Source: Alteromonadaceae bacterium (GTDB lineage Bacteria; Pseudomonadota; Gammaproteobacteria; Pseudomonadales; Oleiphilaceae). Taken from it: DNA of 64,000 bases. Positions within the stretch are counted from its first letter, which is position 1. The number at the start of each line of letters is the position of its first letter. Shown here in pieces: positions 8,963 to 19,098 of the stretch. A program made the position numbers and the translations under genes. The stretch is taken from NCBI GenBank assembly GCA_013393545.1, contig JABXHG010000115.1, positions 3,904-67,903 of the forward strand. The letters run 5' to 3'. The notes below the pieces were generated by a model. The model was given only the letters and a program-made list of their open reading frames with translations, did no database searches and was not told where the DNA came from.

Positions 8963-9827
8963 CTTCCTCCGCTTCAACAATCGCCAGCATGGCGCGGGCA
9001 CTGTTGCTCAGCTGACGGCCTGAAAGTGAAATGGCGCCCAGTACCCGCGTCACCGTGTGGCCCACTTCCAGCACCTTTAAGCTGTTGTCCAGCATGCTCA
9101 CAGGTAAGACACTCCAGCCCAGACCCACACTGGTCATCATCTTGATAGTTTCCAGGTAATTGGTAGGCATCAGCGGTGCCAAAGGCAGGTTGGCTTCCAG
9201 GAAAAGGCGGCTGACTACCCGATAAGTGGCTGTGCTGGTGTCTGGCAGCAGTGCTGGGTGTTCGGCCAGGTCGGCGAGTGTTGGTTCCTGCAGTCTGGCC
9301 AGTGGATGATCCGAGCCCACCACAAACGCCATCGGGTCCGGCCACTGGGCGTGAATCCGGAAATCCGGGTTCATGCTGTCGCTGAGGGTAACGAAGGCCA
9401 GTTCTGCGTGGCGCTTGCTCATCTGGTGATAGGCTGCGTCGGATTCCATGAATTGCAGGTCCAGGGTGACTTGCGGGTAAGCCTTGCGGAACCGCCGAAG
9501 CCAACTTGGGAGGTGGTGCAGGCCGATGTGATGGCTGGCAATTACCGACAGCTCGCCTTCCACGGTGTCGGCATCTGGTGACAATGCCAGCCGGGCGTTG
9601 TGGATCTCATCCAGAATCCGGCGGGCGTGGGGCATGAGCCGCGCCCCGGCATCGGTCAGGCGGATATCCCGGTTGCTGCGGTCGATCAACCGGGCGCCCA
9701 GCTGTGTTTCCAGGGCGGCCAGGCGTTTACTGATCGCCGGCTGCGTCAGGTGCAGGATCTCGGCCGCTTCCGAGAATGAGCCCTGGTCGACGATGGTCAG
9801 GAATGCTTTTAGCGAATTTGAGTCCAT
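8943..9827 (-). CDS. LysR-family transcriptional regulator
   Basis: A 294-aa LysR protein. An N-terminal winged helix-turn-helix (about 5-65, DQGSFSEAAEILHLTQPAISKRL) is followed by a periplasmic-binding-like effector domain. It is transcribed away from leuC, as the LysR neighbour of leuCDB is in Pseudomonas, so it may regulate the leucine genes; the effector is unknown. The last five codons and the stop (8943-8960) lie inside the right outer arm of the palindrome at 8693-8962, so the element has probably replaced the original C-terminus. Confidence 0.92.
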   Translation of the reverse strand: MDSNSLKAFLTIVDQGSFSEAAEILHLTQPAISKRLAALETQLGARLIDRSNRDIRLTDAGARLMPHARRILDEIHNARLALSPDADTVEGELSVIASHHIGLHHLPSWLRRFRKAYPQVTLDLQFMESDAAYHQMSKRHAELAFVTLSDSMNPDFRIHAQWPDPMAFVVGSDHPLARLQEPTLADLAEHPALLPDTSTATYRVVSRLFLEANLPLAPLMPTNYLETIKMMTSVGLGWSVLPVSMLDNSLKVLEVGHTVTRVLGAISLSGRQLSNSARAMLAIVEAEEASVPSG

Positions 9828-9882
9828 GGTTTGTGCCTGTGAGTTGCCCTGATGTTCGGTAACCTGCCAGTTTGGTGTGTTC

Positions 9883-9990
9883 GCGGCTTCAGGGGCCTTC
9901 TCCCAAAAACCGCTACGAGCACATCCATGTGCGCTTCTCTCAGGCCATCCATGGCCTTCGAAATTTTTGGGAGAAGGCCCCTGAAACCGC
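9883..9990 (-). repeat. Palindromic element, core family 1, copy 1 (reverse orientation)
   Basis: Arms 9883-9909 and 9964-9990 are 27 bp with one mismatch, and enclose a 54-base core. On the minus strand the core aligns without gaps to those at 10131-10184 and 53404-53457. Within it are two small hairpins, each capped by CATGGATG. It lies 56 bases upstream of the LysR start in the divergent lysR-leuC region, where it could disturb or form part of promoters. Confidence 0.93.
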
Positions 9991-10101
9991 TTGTTCTACT
10001 TGTGTAATAACTCTTCACACAGACAACTGCATTTTGCCAACATCGATTTGGCTCATAGATCAATTACCGTTCAATCTGGCGTTTTGCATAACAGTTCAAG
10101 A
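9991..10101. other. AT-rich spacer between the two inverted palindromes
   Basis: These 111 bases between copies 1 and 2 are distinctly AT-richer than the surroundings and hold no gene. A short hairpin (GCCAA...TTGGC around 10038-10054) is visible. The full gene-free stretch 9828-10361 consists of copy 1, this spacer, copy 2 and the leuC leader. Confidence 0.5.
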
Positions 10102-10213
10102 GCGAGGTGGTGGGAGGGGCTTTCCAAAAGTATCGAGGGCCATGGATGGCCCGAGTTAAGCGCATAGGGACATGCTTGTAGCGTCTTTTGGAAAGCCCCT
10201 CCCACCACCTCGC
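10102..10213 (+). repeat. Palindromic element, core family 1, copy 2
   Basis: Perfect 29-bp arms (10102-10130 and 10185-10213) enclose a 54-base core. The core has GGCCATGGATGGCC (two-base-loop hairpin) and then a GCAT...ATGC hairpin and TTGTAGCG. The arm sequence differs from copies 1, 3 and 4 except for the loop-proximal TTTCCAAAA-like end. It is inverted relative to copy 1, 111 bases away, so the two form a head-to-head pair in the lysR-leuC gap. Confidence 0.95.
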
Positions 10214-10246
10214 GTCCGGCACGGAGTCTCAATGCAACAATGAGTA

Positions 10247-10261
10247 ATTCCTGAATGGAAT
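10247..10261 (+). promoter_or_regulatory. Candidate LysR-type (T-N11-A) operator upstream of leuC
   Basis: ATTCC-TGAAT-GGAAT is a 15-base dyad with T-N11-A form, in the divergent region between a LysR gene and leuC, just upstream of a possible promoter. The link to the neighbouring LysR protein is inference. Confidence 0.3.
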
Positions 10262-10282
10262 GCAACGAATAAAAAACATGAA

Positions 10283-10312
10283 TTGAGGTTATTCAGTAAC
10301 AAAGGGTAAACT
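10283..10312 (+). promoter_or_regulatory. Possible leuC promoter
   Basis: TTGAGG (10283-10288) and TAAACT (10307-10312), spacer 18, lie 50 bases before the leuC ATG. Neither box is perfect. The leader contains only trivial ORFs without runs of Leu codons, so I see no leucine attenuator. Confidence 0.35.
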
Positions 10313-10361
10313 CTTCGGAAAGCGTCATAAAACAGAAACCCCCAAAGAGTGAGAGAGAACC

Positions 10362-11780
10362 ATGGCGGGCAAGACCTTATACGACAAATTGTGGGACGAC
10401 CACTTGGTCAAGCAGCGGGACGACGGCTCCGCGTTGATCTACATCGACCGGCAATTGCTGCACGAAGTAACTTCTCCGCAGGCGTTTGAAGGCCTGCGCC
10501 TGGCCGGACGCAAGCCGTGGCGTTTGGACGCCAACATCGCCACCCCGGATCACAACGTACCGACCACCGACCGCGACAAAGGCGTGGAAGGTATTGTTGA
10601 CCCGGTATCGCGTATTCAGGTGGAAACCCTGGACAAGAACTGCGATGAGTTTGGCATCCTCGAATTCAAGATCAAGGACCAGCGCCAGGGCATTGTGCAC
10701 GTGATTGGGCCAGAGCAGGGCGCGACTCTGCCGGGTATGAGCATTGTTTGTGGTGACTCCCACACTTCCACCCACGGTGCGTTCGGCTGTCTGGCTCATG
10801 GTATAGGCACCTCCGAGGTGGAGCATGTGCTGGCTACTCAGTGCCTGGTGCAGAAGAAGATGAAAAACATGCTGGTCAAGGTCAACGGCCAGTTGGGCGC
10901 AGGCGTTACCGGTAAAGACGTTGTACTGGCCATCATTGGCAAGATTGGCACCGCCGGTGGGACCGGTTATGCCGTTGAATTCGGTGGCGAGGCCATCCGT
11001 GACCTGAGCATGGAAGCGCGGATGAGTATCTGCAACATGTCCATCGAAGCCGGTGCCCGCGTGGGCATGGTGGCGGTGGATGACACTACCATCGATTATG
11101 TGAAAGGTCGTCCGTTCTCTCCGAAAGGCGAAACCTGGGACAAGGCCGTGGACTACTGGCGCACGCTGCACAGTGACGACGATGCCGAGTTCGACAAGGT
11201 TGTGGAGCTGGATGGTTCCGCCATCAAGCCGCAGGTAAGTTGGGGCACGTCTCCGGAAATGGTGACCGGTGTCGACGGTAGTGTGCCGGACCCGGCCCGT
11301 GAAGAAGACCCGATCAAGCGCGAAGGCATTGTGCGCGCTTTGAAATATATGGGTTTGCAGCCGAATCAGAAAATCACCGACATCCAATTGGACCGGGTGT
11401 TTATCGGTTCGTGCACCAACAGCCGGATTGAAGATCTGCGTGAAGCCGCTGCCGTGGTTAAGGGCCGCAAAGTGTCTCCGAGCCTCAAGCAGGCGATGGT
11501 AGTGCCGGGTTCAGGCCTGGTGAAGGCCCAGGCGGAGCAGGAAGGTCTGGACAAGATCTTCATCGAGGCGGGCCTTGAGTGGCGCGACCCGGGTTGCTCC
11601 ATGCGTCTGGCCATGAACGCCGACAAGTTGGGGCAGGGCGAGCATTGTGCCTCCACTTCCAACCGGAACTTCGAGGGGCGTCAGGGCTTTGGTGGTCGTA
11701 CCCACCTGGTGAGCCCGGCGATGGCGGCGGCCGCGGCGGTCACCGGCCATTTTGTTGATGTCCGCGAATTGATGCACTGA
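10362..11780 (+). CDS. leuC: 3-isopropylmalate dehydratase large subunit (third Fe-S cysteine replaced)
   Basis: The 472-aa large subunit of isopropylmalate isomerase, which with LeuD converts 2- to 3-isopropylmalate in leucine synthesis. It is full length and has [26 protein letters not shown] and the C-terminal [12 protein letters not shown]. The [4Fe-4S] ligands should be C-x60-C-x2-C. Cys351 (GSCTNS) and Cys412 (PGCSM) are present, but residue 415 is Arg (codon CGT, 11604-11606) where I expect Cys. If real, the cluster and activity should be compromised. RBS GAGAGAGAA precedes the ATG. leuD follows after 17 bases. Confidence 0.95.
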   Translation: MAGKTLYDKLWDDHLVKQRDDGSALIYIDRQLLHEVTSPQAFEGLRLAGRKPWRLDANIATPDHNVPTTDRDKGVEGIVDPVSRIQVETLDKNCDEFGILEFKIKDQRQGIVHVIGPEQGATLPGMSIVCGDSHTSTHGAFGCLAHGIGTSEVEHVLATQCLVQKKMKNMLVKVNGQLGAGVTGKDVVLAIIGKIGTAGGTGYAVEFGGEAIRDLSMEARMSICNMSIEAGARVGMVAVDDTTIDYVKGRPFSPKGETWDKAVDYWRTLHSDDDAEFDKVVELDGSAIKPQVSWGTSPEMVTGVDGSVPDPAREEDPIKREGIVRALKYMGLQPNQKITDIQLDRVFIGSCTNSRIEDLREAAAVVKGRKVSPSLKQAMVVPGSGLVKAQAEQEGLDKIFIEAGLEWRDPGCSMRLAMNADKLGQGEHCASTSNRNFEGRQGFGGRTHLVSPAMAAAAAVTGHFVDVRELMH

Positions 11781-11797
11781 TCCACAGGAGAGACACC

Positions 11798-12445
11798 ATG
11801 CGCGCATTCACGCAACACCAGGGCGTTGTCGCCCCCATGGACCGGTCCAACGTGTATACGGACATGATTATTCTCAAGCAGTTTCTGAAGTCGATCAAAC
11901 GTACCGGCTTCGGCCCGAACCTGTTTGACGAGCTGCGTTATCTGGACGAGGGCAAGCCGGATCAGGATTGTTCTCAGCGTCCGATCAACCCCGATTTCGT
12001 GCTCAATCAGGATCGGTACAAGAACGCCAGTGTGCTGCTGGCCCGGGCCAACTTTGGTTGTGGTTCCAGCCGGGAGCACGCCCCCTGGGCGCTGGACGAT
12101 TTTGGTTTCCGGGTGATCATCGCCCCGAGCTTTGCCGATATTTTCTATAACAACTGCTTTAAGAATGGCCTGTTACCCATTGTTCTTCCTGAAGAAGTGG
12201 TTGATCAGCTGTTCCGGGAAACCGAAGAGAACGAAGGCTACCAGCTGTCGGTGGATCTGGAAGCGAAAACCGTAACCACGCCGTCGGGCGAGGTGTTCAG
12301 CTTTGACGTCGACGACTTCCGCCGGCACTGCCTGCTCAATGGTCTGGACGATATCGGTGTTACCCTTGAGGATGCCGATCTGATCAGGGATTACGAAGAC
12401 AAGCGCAAGCAAACCGCGCCCTGGCTGTTTAACGCCGGACATTAA
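11798..12445 (+). CDS. leuD: 3-isopropylmalate dehydratase small subunit
   Basis: A 215-aa swivelling-domain partner of LeuC, of normal length. The substrate loop [15 protein letters not shown] and the C-terminal [13 protein letters not shown] segment are normal. The N-terminal signature, which I know as NVDTDxIIPKQFL, reads N-V-Y20-T-D-M-I-I-L26-K here: Asp to Tyr and Pro to Leu, each explainable by one base change (TAT at 11855, CTC at 11873). Good RBS (CAGGAGA). It is co-transcribed with leuC and leuB. Confidence 0.95.
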   Translation: MRAFTQHQGVVAPMDRSNVYTDMIILKQFLKSIKRTGFGPNLFDELRYLDEGKPDQDCSQRPINPDFVLNQDRYKNASVLLARANFGCGSSREHAPWALDDFGFRVIIAPSFADIFYNNCFKNGLLPIVLPEEVVDQLFRETEENEGYQLSVDLEAKTVTTPSGEVFSFDVDDFRRHCLLNGLDDIGVTLEDADLIRDYEDKRKQTAPWLFNAGH

Positions 12446-12482
12446 TCGAAGTCGGACACTTATCGAATAAGGAACAAGAGAC

Positions 12483-13556
<1,074 letters not shown>

Positions 13557-13682
13557 CGCCGGCACCGAACACGACAACCAAGACCCGACAGCGGCAGGAT
13601 GCAGCCGCTGCGGGATCATCCATCCGGTCCCTGCCAGCGATAACGGCAAGGGGTCGGCACAAAAGAGGTTCAAAAGTCGCAC

Positions 13683-14798
13683 ATGAAGCGAGTTGGACTG
13701 GTAGGTTGGCGCGGGAGAGTGAGATCGGTACTGATGCAGCGCATGCGTGAAGAAAACGATTTCGCTGATATCGATCCGGTATTTTTCTCCACTTCCCAGA
13801 CCGGGAAGCCGGCGCCGGATGTAGGCAAGGATGGCGTTCCGCCGCTGCAGGACGCCTTCGATATCGACACCCTCAAAACCATGGATGTGATTGTCACCTG
13901 TCAGGGTGGCGACTACACCGGCGAGGTTTACCAGAAACTGCGTGACGCAGGCTGGGAAGGCTACTGGATTGACGCCGCCTCCACCCTGCGTATGGTCGAC
14001 CATTCCGTGATCGTGCTTGATCCGGTGAACCGCAATGTGATCGACGAAGCGCTCGACAAGGGCGTGAAGGATTACATCGGCGGCAACTGCACCGTCAGCC
14101 TGATGATGCTGGCCCTTGGCGGCCTGCTGGAGCAGGACCTGATCGAGTGGGTCTCTCCAATGACTTACCAGGCCGCCTCCGGTTCCGGTGCCAAGCATAT
14201 GCGTGAGCTGCTGGACCAGATGGGCGCCCTGAATGGCGCCGTGAAGGCAGAACTGGACGATCCGTCTTCCGCTATTCTGGACATCGATCGCAAAGTGACC
14301 GACATCATGCGTTCCGGTGATTTCCCGACGGCCAATTTCGAAGTACCGCTGGCCGGCAGCCTGATCCCGTTTATCGACAAGCCACTCGATAACGGCATGA
14401 GCAAGGAAGAGTGGAAAGCGGGCGTTGAAACCAACAAGATCCTGGGTCGCAGCGATAACCCGATTCCCATCGATGGCATCTGCGTTCGTATCGGTGCCAT
14501 GCGTTCCCACAGCCAGGCCCTGACCATCAAGCTCAAGAAAGACATTCCTGTGTCCGAGATCGAGAGCATTCTGGCCAAGGCCAATGACTGGGTGAAAGTA
14601 ATCCCGAACGAAAAAGAAGCCACCATGCAGGAACTGACCCCGGCGAAAGTCACCGGCACCCTGAGTGTGCCGATTGGTCGTATCCGTAAATTGGGTATGG
14701 GGCCGGAATACATTTCCGCCTTCACCGTGGGTGACCAGCTACTGTGGGGCGCTGCAGAGCCTCTGCGCCGTATGCTGAGGATTCTGCAGGAACGTTAA
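13683..14798 (+). CDS. asd: Aspartate-semialdehyde dehydrogenase
   Basis: A 371-aa enzyme of the gammaproteobacterial Asd type that makes aspartate semialdehyde for Lys/DAP, Met and Thr. The catalytic cysteine segment GGNCTVSLM and the C-terminal [11 protein letters not shown] are intact. The NADP glycine motif GWRGMVGSVL of relatives is G8-WR-G11-R12-V-R14-SVL here, so the third glycine of GxxGxxG is Arg and the Met is also Arg. Residue 275 is Ser in AMRSHSQAL, where I expect Cys. It is separated from leuB by 126 bases. Confidence 0.95.
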   Translation: MKRVGLVGWRGRVRSVLMQRMREENDFADIDPVFFSTSQTGKPAPDVGKDGVPPLQDAFDIDTLKTMDVIVTCQGGDYTGEVYQKLRDAGWEGYWIDAASTLRMVDHSVIVLDPVNRNVIDEALDKGVKDYIGGNCTVSLMMLALGGLLEQDLIEWVSPMTYQAASGSGAKHMRELLDQMGALNGAVKAELDDPSSAILDIDRKVTDIMRSGDFPTANFEVPLAGSLIPFIDKPLDNGMSKEEWKAGVETNKILGRSDNPIPIDGICVRIGAMRSHSQALTIKLKKDIPVSEIESILAKANDWVKVIPNEKEATMQELTPAKVTGTLSVPIGRIRKLGMGPEYISAFTVGDQLLWGAAEPLRRMLRILQER

Positions 14799-14843
14799 CA
14801 GTCGGCAATTAGTGCCAACTGTGTCCGGTTTTTTGAAACCGAT

Positions 14844-14877
14844 CAGGGGCGGGTGCTGATTTCAGTGCTCGCCCCTG
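14844..14877 (+). terminator. Terminator after asd
   Basis: CAGGGGCG pairs with CGCCCCTG, extended by an imperfect GCTGA/TTCAG-type inner stem, and is followed by TTATTTTC. It sits 45 bases after the asd stop. Confidence 0.6.
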
Positions 14878-15065
14878 TTATTTTCAACAAGGTGAACGAG
14901 TTCCGGCTGATATATCTCAAAACAGTGCAAGGAATGCAGCTGATTGATTGATAAAAGGGAATTAATCAACAATACTTGCTTGATCTAACCATATTGAAGC
15001 GGGTCTTATATCTGTTGAATTGATAGTCAGCAGTGAAGAATAACGGAGACTGGAAAGGAAAAAGC

Positions 15066-18000
15066 ATGAAGGTACGCAAGCTTGCGGTTGCCCTGGCGCT
15101 GGCGGGAGGGCTTGGCTCCGGGATGGCGAATGCCCTGGGACTGGGCGAAATTGAACTCCAGTCATGGCTGAATGAACCTCTGGACGCGGAGATTTCGCTC
15201 CGGCAAAGTCAAGGCGTTAATCCCGCCGATGTTTACGTTAATGTGGCGCCGGAAGCAGCGTATGAGCGGGTCGGGCTTGATCGAAACCAGTTCCTGAGCA
15301 AGCTGAGGTTCAACGTGGTCACCGCCCCGGATGGCGGCCTTCGAATCGATGTTTCGTCACGTGAGCCTTTGCGCGAACCCTACCTGAACTTCTTGCTGGA
15401 GCTGACCTGGCCCAGCGGTCGGTTGATGCGGGAATACGCCGTGCTGGTGGATCCACCCGTTTATGCTGAGGAATCCGGCCTGGACGAGTCTGTCAGCGCA
15501 CCTGAAAGCGGGGCATCAGAGCCCGAACCGCAGCGCAGTGCCGAGTCGCTTCGCCGTCAGGCGGAAATTGAAGGGTCGGTGTCCCGCACTTACCAGTCTG
15601 CTGACACCTTTGGCCCCACCGGACCTTCGGACACCCTGTGGTCCATCGCCCGCCAGATGCGCCCGGACAACTCCGTGTCCATGCACCAGATGATGTTGGC
15701 CATCCAGGAAGAAAATCCTGACGCATTCATGGACGGCAATATCAACCAACTGATGCAAGGGCAGGTGCTACGCGTACCGTCACGCGAACAGATACAAGGT
15801 CACAGCCGCGCCGAGGCCGACCGCGAGGTGGCCCGCCAGAACGAGGCATTCCGGACACCCGCTCCGGCAAAAGACGCGACTGCTCAGGCACAGCCTGCTG
15901 AGGCAGACGGCGATGCAAGCAGTCAGGCGCCGTCGGGTTCCGACGATGACAGTGAATTGAAGCTATTGGTTGCCGATGATACGGCTTCCGAAGAACGTGC
16001 TGCGGAAGAGGGCGGCTCGGCTGGTGGTGACGGTGATCTGGCCGGTGGCCCGGATGCCGGTGCGGCCATGGCCGCCGAAGAGATGGATGCCCTGCGTCGG
16101 GAAAACCAGGAGCTCGATAGCCGCTTGCAGGACCTGCAGGATCAGGTTCAGACTCTGCAGCGCCTGCTGGAGCTCAAGGATAACCAGTTGGCGGGTCTGC
16201 AGGGGATGGCCGATGAACAGGCCGAGTCCGCTGCTCCCGCTGATTCAGCAGGTCAGGCTGATGAACAAGCCACTGACGCCGCTGCACCAGCGGACTCGGC
16301 CCAGTCTCCCGATGAAGGCGCGGCCCCGGAAGAACCAGCAACTGCAGCCGAACAGCCTGTCCCCGCCAGTGATCAGCCCCTCGCCAGTGCCGACGATGCC
16401 TCACCGGAGCAAGCTGAGGTTGATGCTCAAGAAGGCCAACAGGAAACGGCAGGCGGTGGGACTGAAGCCAATTCGGAATCTGTGGCTTCCGAGTCTGCAG
16501 CGGAGCCCGAGCCTGCAGTCGAACCTGAGCCGGTTCAACCGCCTGTTCCATCAGCCCAGAAGTCGTTCCCGGGCAACGTCATTGACGCCATAATGACCAA
16601 TCCACTGTACCAGATCGCTCTTGGTGGTGGCCTGGTATTGCTGCTGTTGCTGGCACTTCTGGCCAGACGTCGGCAAGCGGCAAAGGAAAAAGAGTTTTTT
16701 GATCAGTTCGCCGAGGAAGAGTTGCCTGAGCAGGACGGTTCCGACACCGACGCCAGCGCCGACACATCGGCAGAGGAGCCGGCCAGCGTTGCCAACGGCG
16801 GCGAAGAAACCGATCCCATGGAAGAGGCTGACAAATACCTCGGCTTTGGTCAGTACCCGCAGGCGGCCCAGGTGTTGGAAAGCGCTATTTCCCGGGAGCC
16901 CAGCCGCAGCGATTTGCGCCTGAAACTGTTGTCTGTGTACGCCGACAGTCAGGACGCGGAGTCTTTCGAGAAGCAGTACAACGAACTGGCGTCTCTGGAA
17001 GACGAAAATGCCACCGCCCGAGCGGACGAGCTGCGCAATCGCATGCAGGAAGACGAGGCCGGCCCAAGTATTGATGATCTTGAATCCCAGCTTCGCTCCG
17101 AAGGGCATGACGACGCGACAGCCAGTACGTCATTTGAAGAAGCGGAAGAGTTTGAAGCGCGGACCGATCTGGAATCGGATATTGCCGAACAAACCGATGC
17201 CTCTGAAGAAACCATGGAGTTTGATCTGTCCCTGGCAGATCTCGAAGGTGAGGATGAGGCCACCGGGCTCGAATTCGAGGAAACCCCGGTCGAGAGTGAG
17301 CGGAATGAATCGGAAGACGAAGAGCCGGATTTCAGTTCGCTGGAGTTCGAGCAAAGCCCGGAACTGGAGCTGGAAGAATCTCCTGAACTTCAGGATCTGA
17401 CTTCTGAATTCGAGGAAACAGAATCCGAAAAGCCGCAGGCAGAGGAAACCGATACGCTTGAAGACGAGCTGTCGGTAGGGCCGCAGTCACTGGACGATTC
17501 TTTCCTCGACGATCTGGATGCCGAACTGGACAAGGTGTCTGCGGACGATCAGTCAACTTCCGAAGCCGGTGACAGTCTGGAACTTGCGCCCGAGCAGGAT
17601 GAAAAGGCCGAACCGGAAGCGGCGGCTGAATCGGAGGAAGACGATTTCAGCCTGGATATGGATCTTTCCGAAGAGGACCTGGCCATCATGGATGAACTGT
17701 CGGACGAAGGTGATATCCCGTCGCTGGACGAAGAAGTCTCCGAGACCGAAACCGGTGCGGAACCCGAGAGCGAGCCTTCTGGCGAGCCGGAGCTGCCGGA
17801 GCAGAGTGCAGGTGAGCCCGAGGAGCCTGATGAACAGTCGCAATCCGAGCCGGAACTGCCGTCAGAGTCGGGAACCGACACTCCGGCTTCGGCCCTGGAT
17901 CTGGACGAAAGCGATCTGGGCGATGATGACGACTTCGACTTCCTGGCTGGTACCGACGAGGCCGCCACCAAGCTGGACCTGGCCCGTGCTTACGTGGAGA

Positions 18001-18104
18001 TGGGTGACAGCGACGGTGCCCGTGATATTCTTGAGGAAGTCGCGCTGGAGGGTAATGACGAACAGAAAGCTGAAGCCCAGGAGCTTCTTAAAAATCTTTC
18101 CTGA
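15066..18104 (+). CDS. fimV: FimV, type IV pilus-associated inner-membrane hub protein
   Basis: A 1012-aa protein from ATG 15066, chosen because GGAAAGGAAAAAG lies just upstream; the frame also offers GTG 15033. Order of parts: signal peptide (1 to about 24), FimV N-terminal domain (LGEIELQSWLNEPLDAEI), LysM-like peptidoglycan-binding segment (SDTLWSIARQM), a coiled coil (about 345-390), one membrane helix (about 520-540), a very acidic Glu/Asp/Ser-rich cytoplasmic region and the C-terminal TPR cap (LDLARAYVEMGDSDGARDIL). FimV anchors polar pilus assembly and cAMP/Chp signalling; fimL lies at 50 kb. Confidence 0.95.
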   Translation: MKVRKLAVALALAGGLGSGMANALGLGEIELQSWLNEPLDAEISLRQSQGVNPADVYVNVAPEAAYERVGLDRNQFLSKLRFNVVTAPDGGLRIDVSSREPLREPYLNFLLELTWPSGRLMREYAVLVDPPVYAEESGLDESVSAPESGASEPEPQRSAESLRRQAEIEGSVSRTYQSADTFGPTGPSDTLWSIARQMRPDNSVSMHQMMLAIQEENPDAFMDGNINQLMQGQVLRVPSREQIQGHSRAEADREVARQNEAFRTPAPAKDATAQAQPAEADGDASSQAPSGSDDDSELKLLVADDTASEERAAEEGGSAGGDGDLAGGPDAGAAMAAEEMDALRRENQELDSRLQDLQDQVQTLQRLLELKDNQLAGLQGMADEQAESAAPADSAGQADEQATDAAAPADSAQSPDEGAAPEEPATAAEQPVPASDQPLASADDASPEQAEVDAQEGQQETAGGGTEANSESVASESAAEPEPAVEPEPVQPPVPSAQKSFPGNVIDAIMTNPLYQIALGGGLVLLLLLALLARRRQAAKEKEFFDQFAEEELPEQDGSDTDASADTSAEEPASVANGGEETDPMEEADKYLGFGQYPQAAQVLESAISREPSRSDLRLKLLSVYADSQDAESFEKQYNELASLEDENATARADELRNRMQEDEAGPSIDDLESQLRSEGHDDATASTSFEEAEEFEARTDLESDIAEQTDASEETMEFDLSLADLEGEDEATGLEFEETPVESERNESEDEEPDFSSLEFEQSPELELEESPELQDLTSEFEETESEKPQAEETDTLEDELSVGPQSLDDSFLDDLDAELDKVSADDQSTSEAGDSLELAPEQDEKAEPEAAAESEEDDFSLDMDLSEEDLAIMDELSDEGDIPSLDEEVSETETGAEPESEPSGEPELPEQSAGEPEEPDEQSQSEPELPSESGTDTPASALDLDESDLGDDDDFDFLAGTDEAATKLDLARAYVEMGDSDGARDILEEVALEGNDEQKAEAQELLKNLS

Positions 18105-18129
18105 TCCGTTATAATCTCCGGTAACAGGC

Positions 18130-18156
18130 AAAGCGCCGGCCATTGGCCGGCGCTTT
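18130..18156 (+). terminator. Strong hairpin between fimV and truA
   Basis: A perfect 12-bp stem AAAGCGCCGGCC / GGCCGGCGCTTT with a 3-base ATT loop begins 26 bases after the fimV stop. The T-tract after it is weak (GTGTTTC). Probably the fimV terminator. A TATAAT at 18110-18115 lies just upstream. Confidence 0.7.
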
Positions 18157-18189
18157 GTGTTTCTGCAATCACACTTTCCAGGTCGAGAT

Positions 18190-19098
18190 TTGTTCCTGAC
18201 ACCCCAGCCCCTGACAACCGATGACGACATTGGCAATGGCCGTGTGGCGATCATCTTTGAGTACGATGGCCGTGCGTTTCACGGCTGGCAGTTCCAGAAA
18301 AGCGGTGTTCGCTCGGTACAAGCCGAATTGTCGAAAGCCGTTTCCAAAGTAGCTGATCATCCGGTCGAGCTGGTTTGCGCGGGCCGCACCGATGCCGGCG
18401 TTCACGCCAGCTTCCAGGTGGCCCATTTCGATACCCCTTCGGTTCGCACTCTGCGGTCCTGGGTAATGGGCATCAATACCGCCCTGCCGGAAGATATTGC
18501 GGTACACTGGGCCGGTAACGGTGTTGACGATTTTCACGCACGTTTCTCCGCCATTTACCGGCGCTACCGGTACGTGATCTACAACCACCCGGTTCGCCCG
18601 GGCATTCAACGGGGGCAGGTAAGCTGGACCTTTCGCCCGCTTGACGAGCACAAAATGCATCGGGCCGCCCGCGCATTGCTGGGCGAACATGATTTCTCCT
18701 CGTTTCAGGCCGCTGGTTGCCAGTCCCGCACACCGGTCCGGTACATGGAAAATATTACGGTAACCCGTTGTGGCAGCTTTGTCGTAATAGACGTACAGGC
18801 GAATGCGTTCCTGCATCACATGGTGCGCAACATTGCCGGTGCCCTGATGGCGGTGGGTTCCGGCAACCAGCCTGAAAGCTGGATAGCTGACATACTGGCA
18901 GCCCGGGACCGCCGCAAGGCAGGTGTAACAGCACCGGCCCACGGGCTTTATCTGGTGGACGTTGGCTATCCGGCACGCTACCGCATGCCCGCGGCGGCTT
19001 GTGGCCCGGCTTTCGTGGCACCCTGGTTGGGTGAGGCCGCAAACCGGCCGATTGAGCCGACCCACATTCATCCAAAACGTAAGGTAACGGCGGAATGA
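18190..19098 (+). CDS. truA: tRNA pseudouridine(38-40) synthase
   Basis: Isomerises U38-U40 in the tRNA anticodon arm. [14 protein letters not shown], the catalytic Asp in [11 protein letters not shown], the [11 protein letters not shown] segment and [10 protein letters not shown] are all present. The start is uncertain. I give TTG 18190 (302 aa), which has AGG seven bases upstream. GTG 18157 abuts the preceding hairpin and is unlikely. GTG 18244 would start right at the conserved fold. The stop overlaps the trpF ATG by 4 bases. Confidence 0.9.
   Translation: MFLTPQPLTTDDDIGNGRVAIIFEYDGRAFHGWQFQKSGVRSVQAELSKAVSKVADHPVELVCAGRTDAGVHASFQVAHFDTPSVRTLRSWVMGINTALPEDIAVHWAGNGVDDFHARFSAIYRRYRYVIYNHPVRPGIQRGQVSWTFRPLDEHKMHRAARALLGEHDFSSFQAAGCQSRTPVRYMENITVTRCGSFVVIDVQANAFLHHMVRNIAGALMAVGSGNQPESWIADILAARDRRKAGVTAPAHGLYLVDVGYPARYRMPAAACGPAFVAPWLGEAANRPIEPTHIHPKRKVTAE

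Noticed and set aside
9872..10159. A 95-codon frame across palindrome copies 1 and 2, and a similar one over copy 4
   Set aside because: Frames are a by-product of GC-rich repeat cores; they join repeat and spacer sequence and resemble no protein.
10214..10361. Leucine leader peptide and attenuator before leuC
   Set aside because: Only three tiny ORFs without leucine codon runs and no terminator hairpin.
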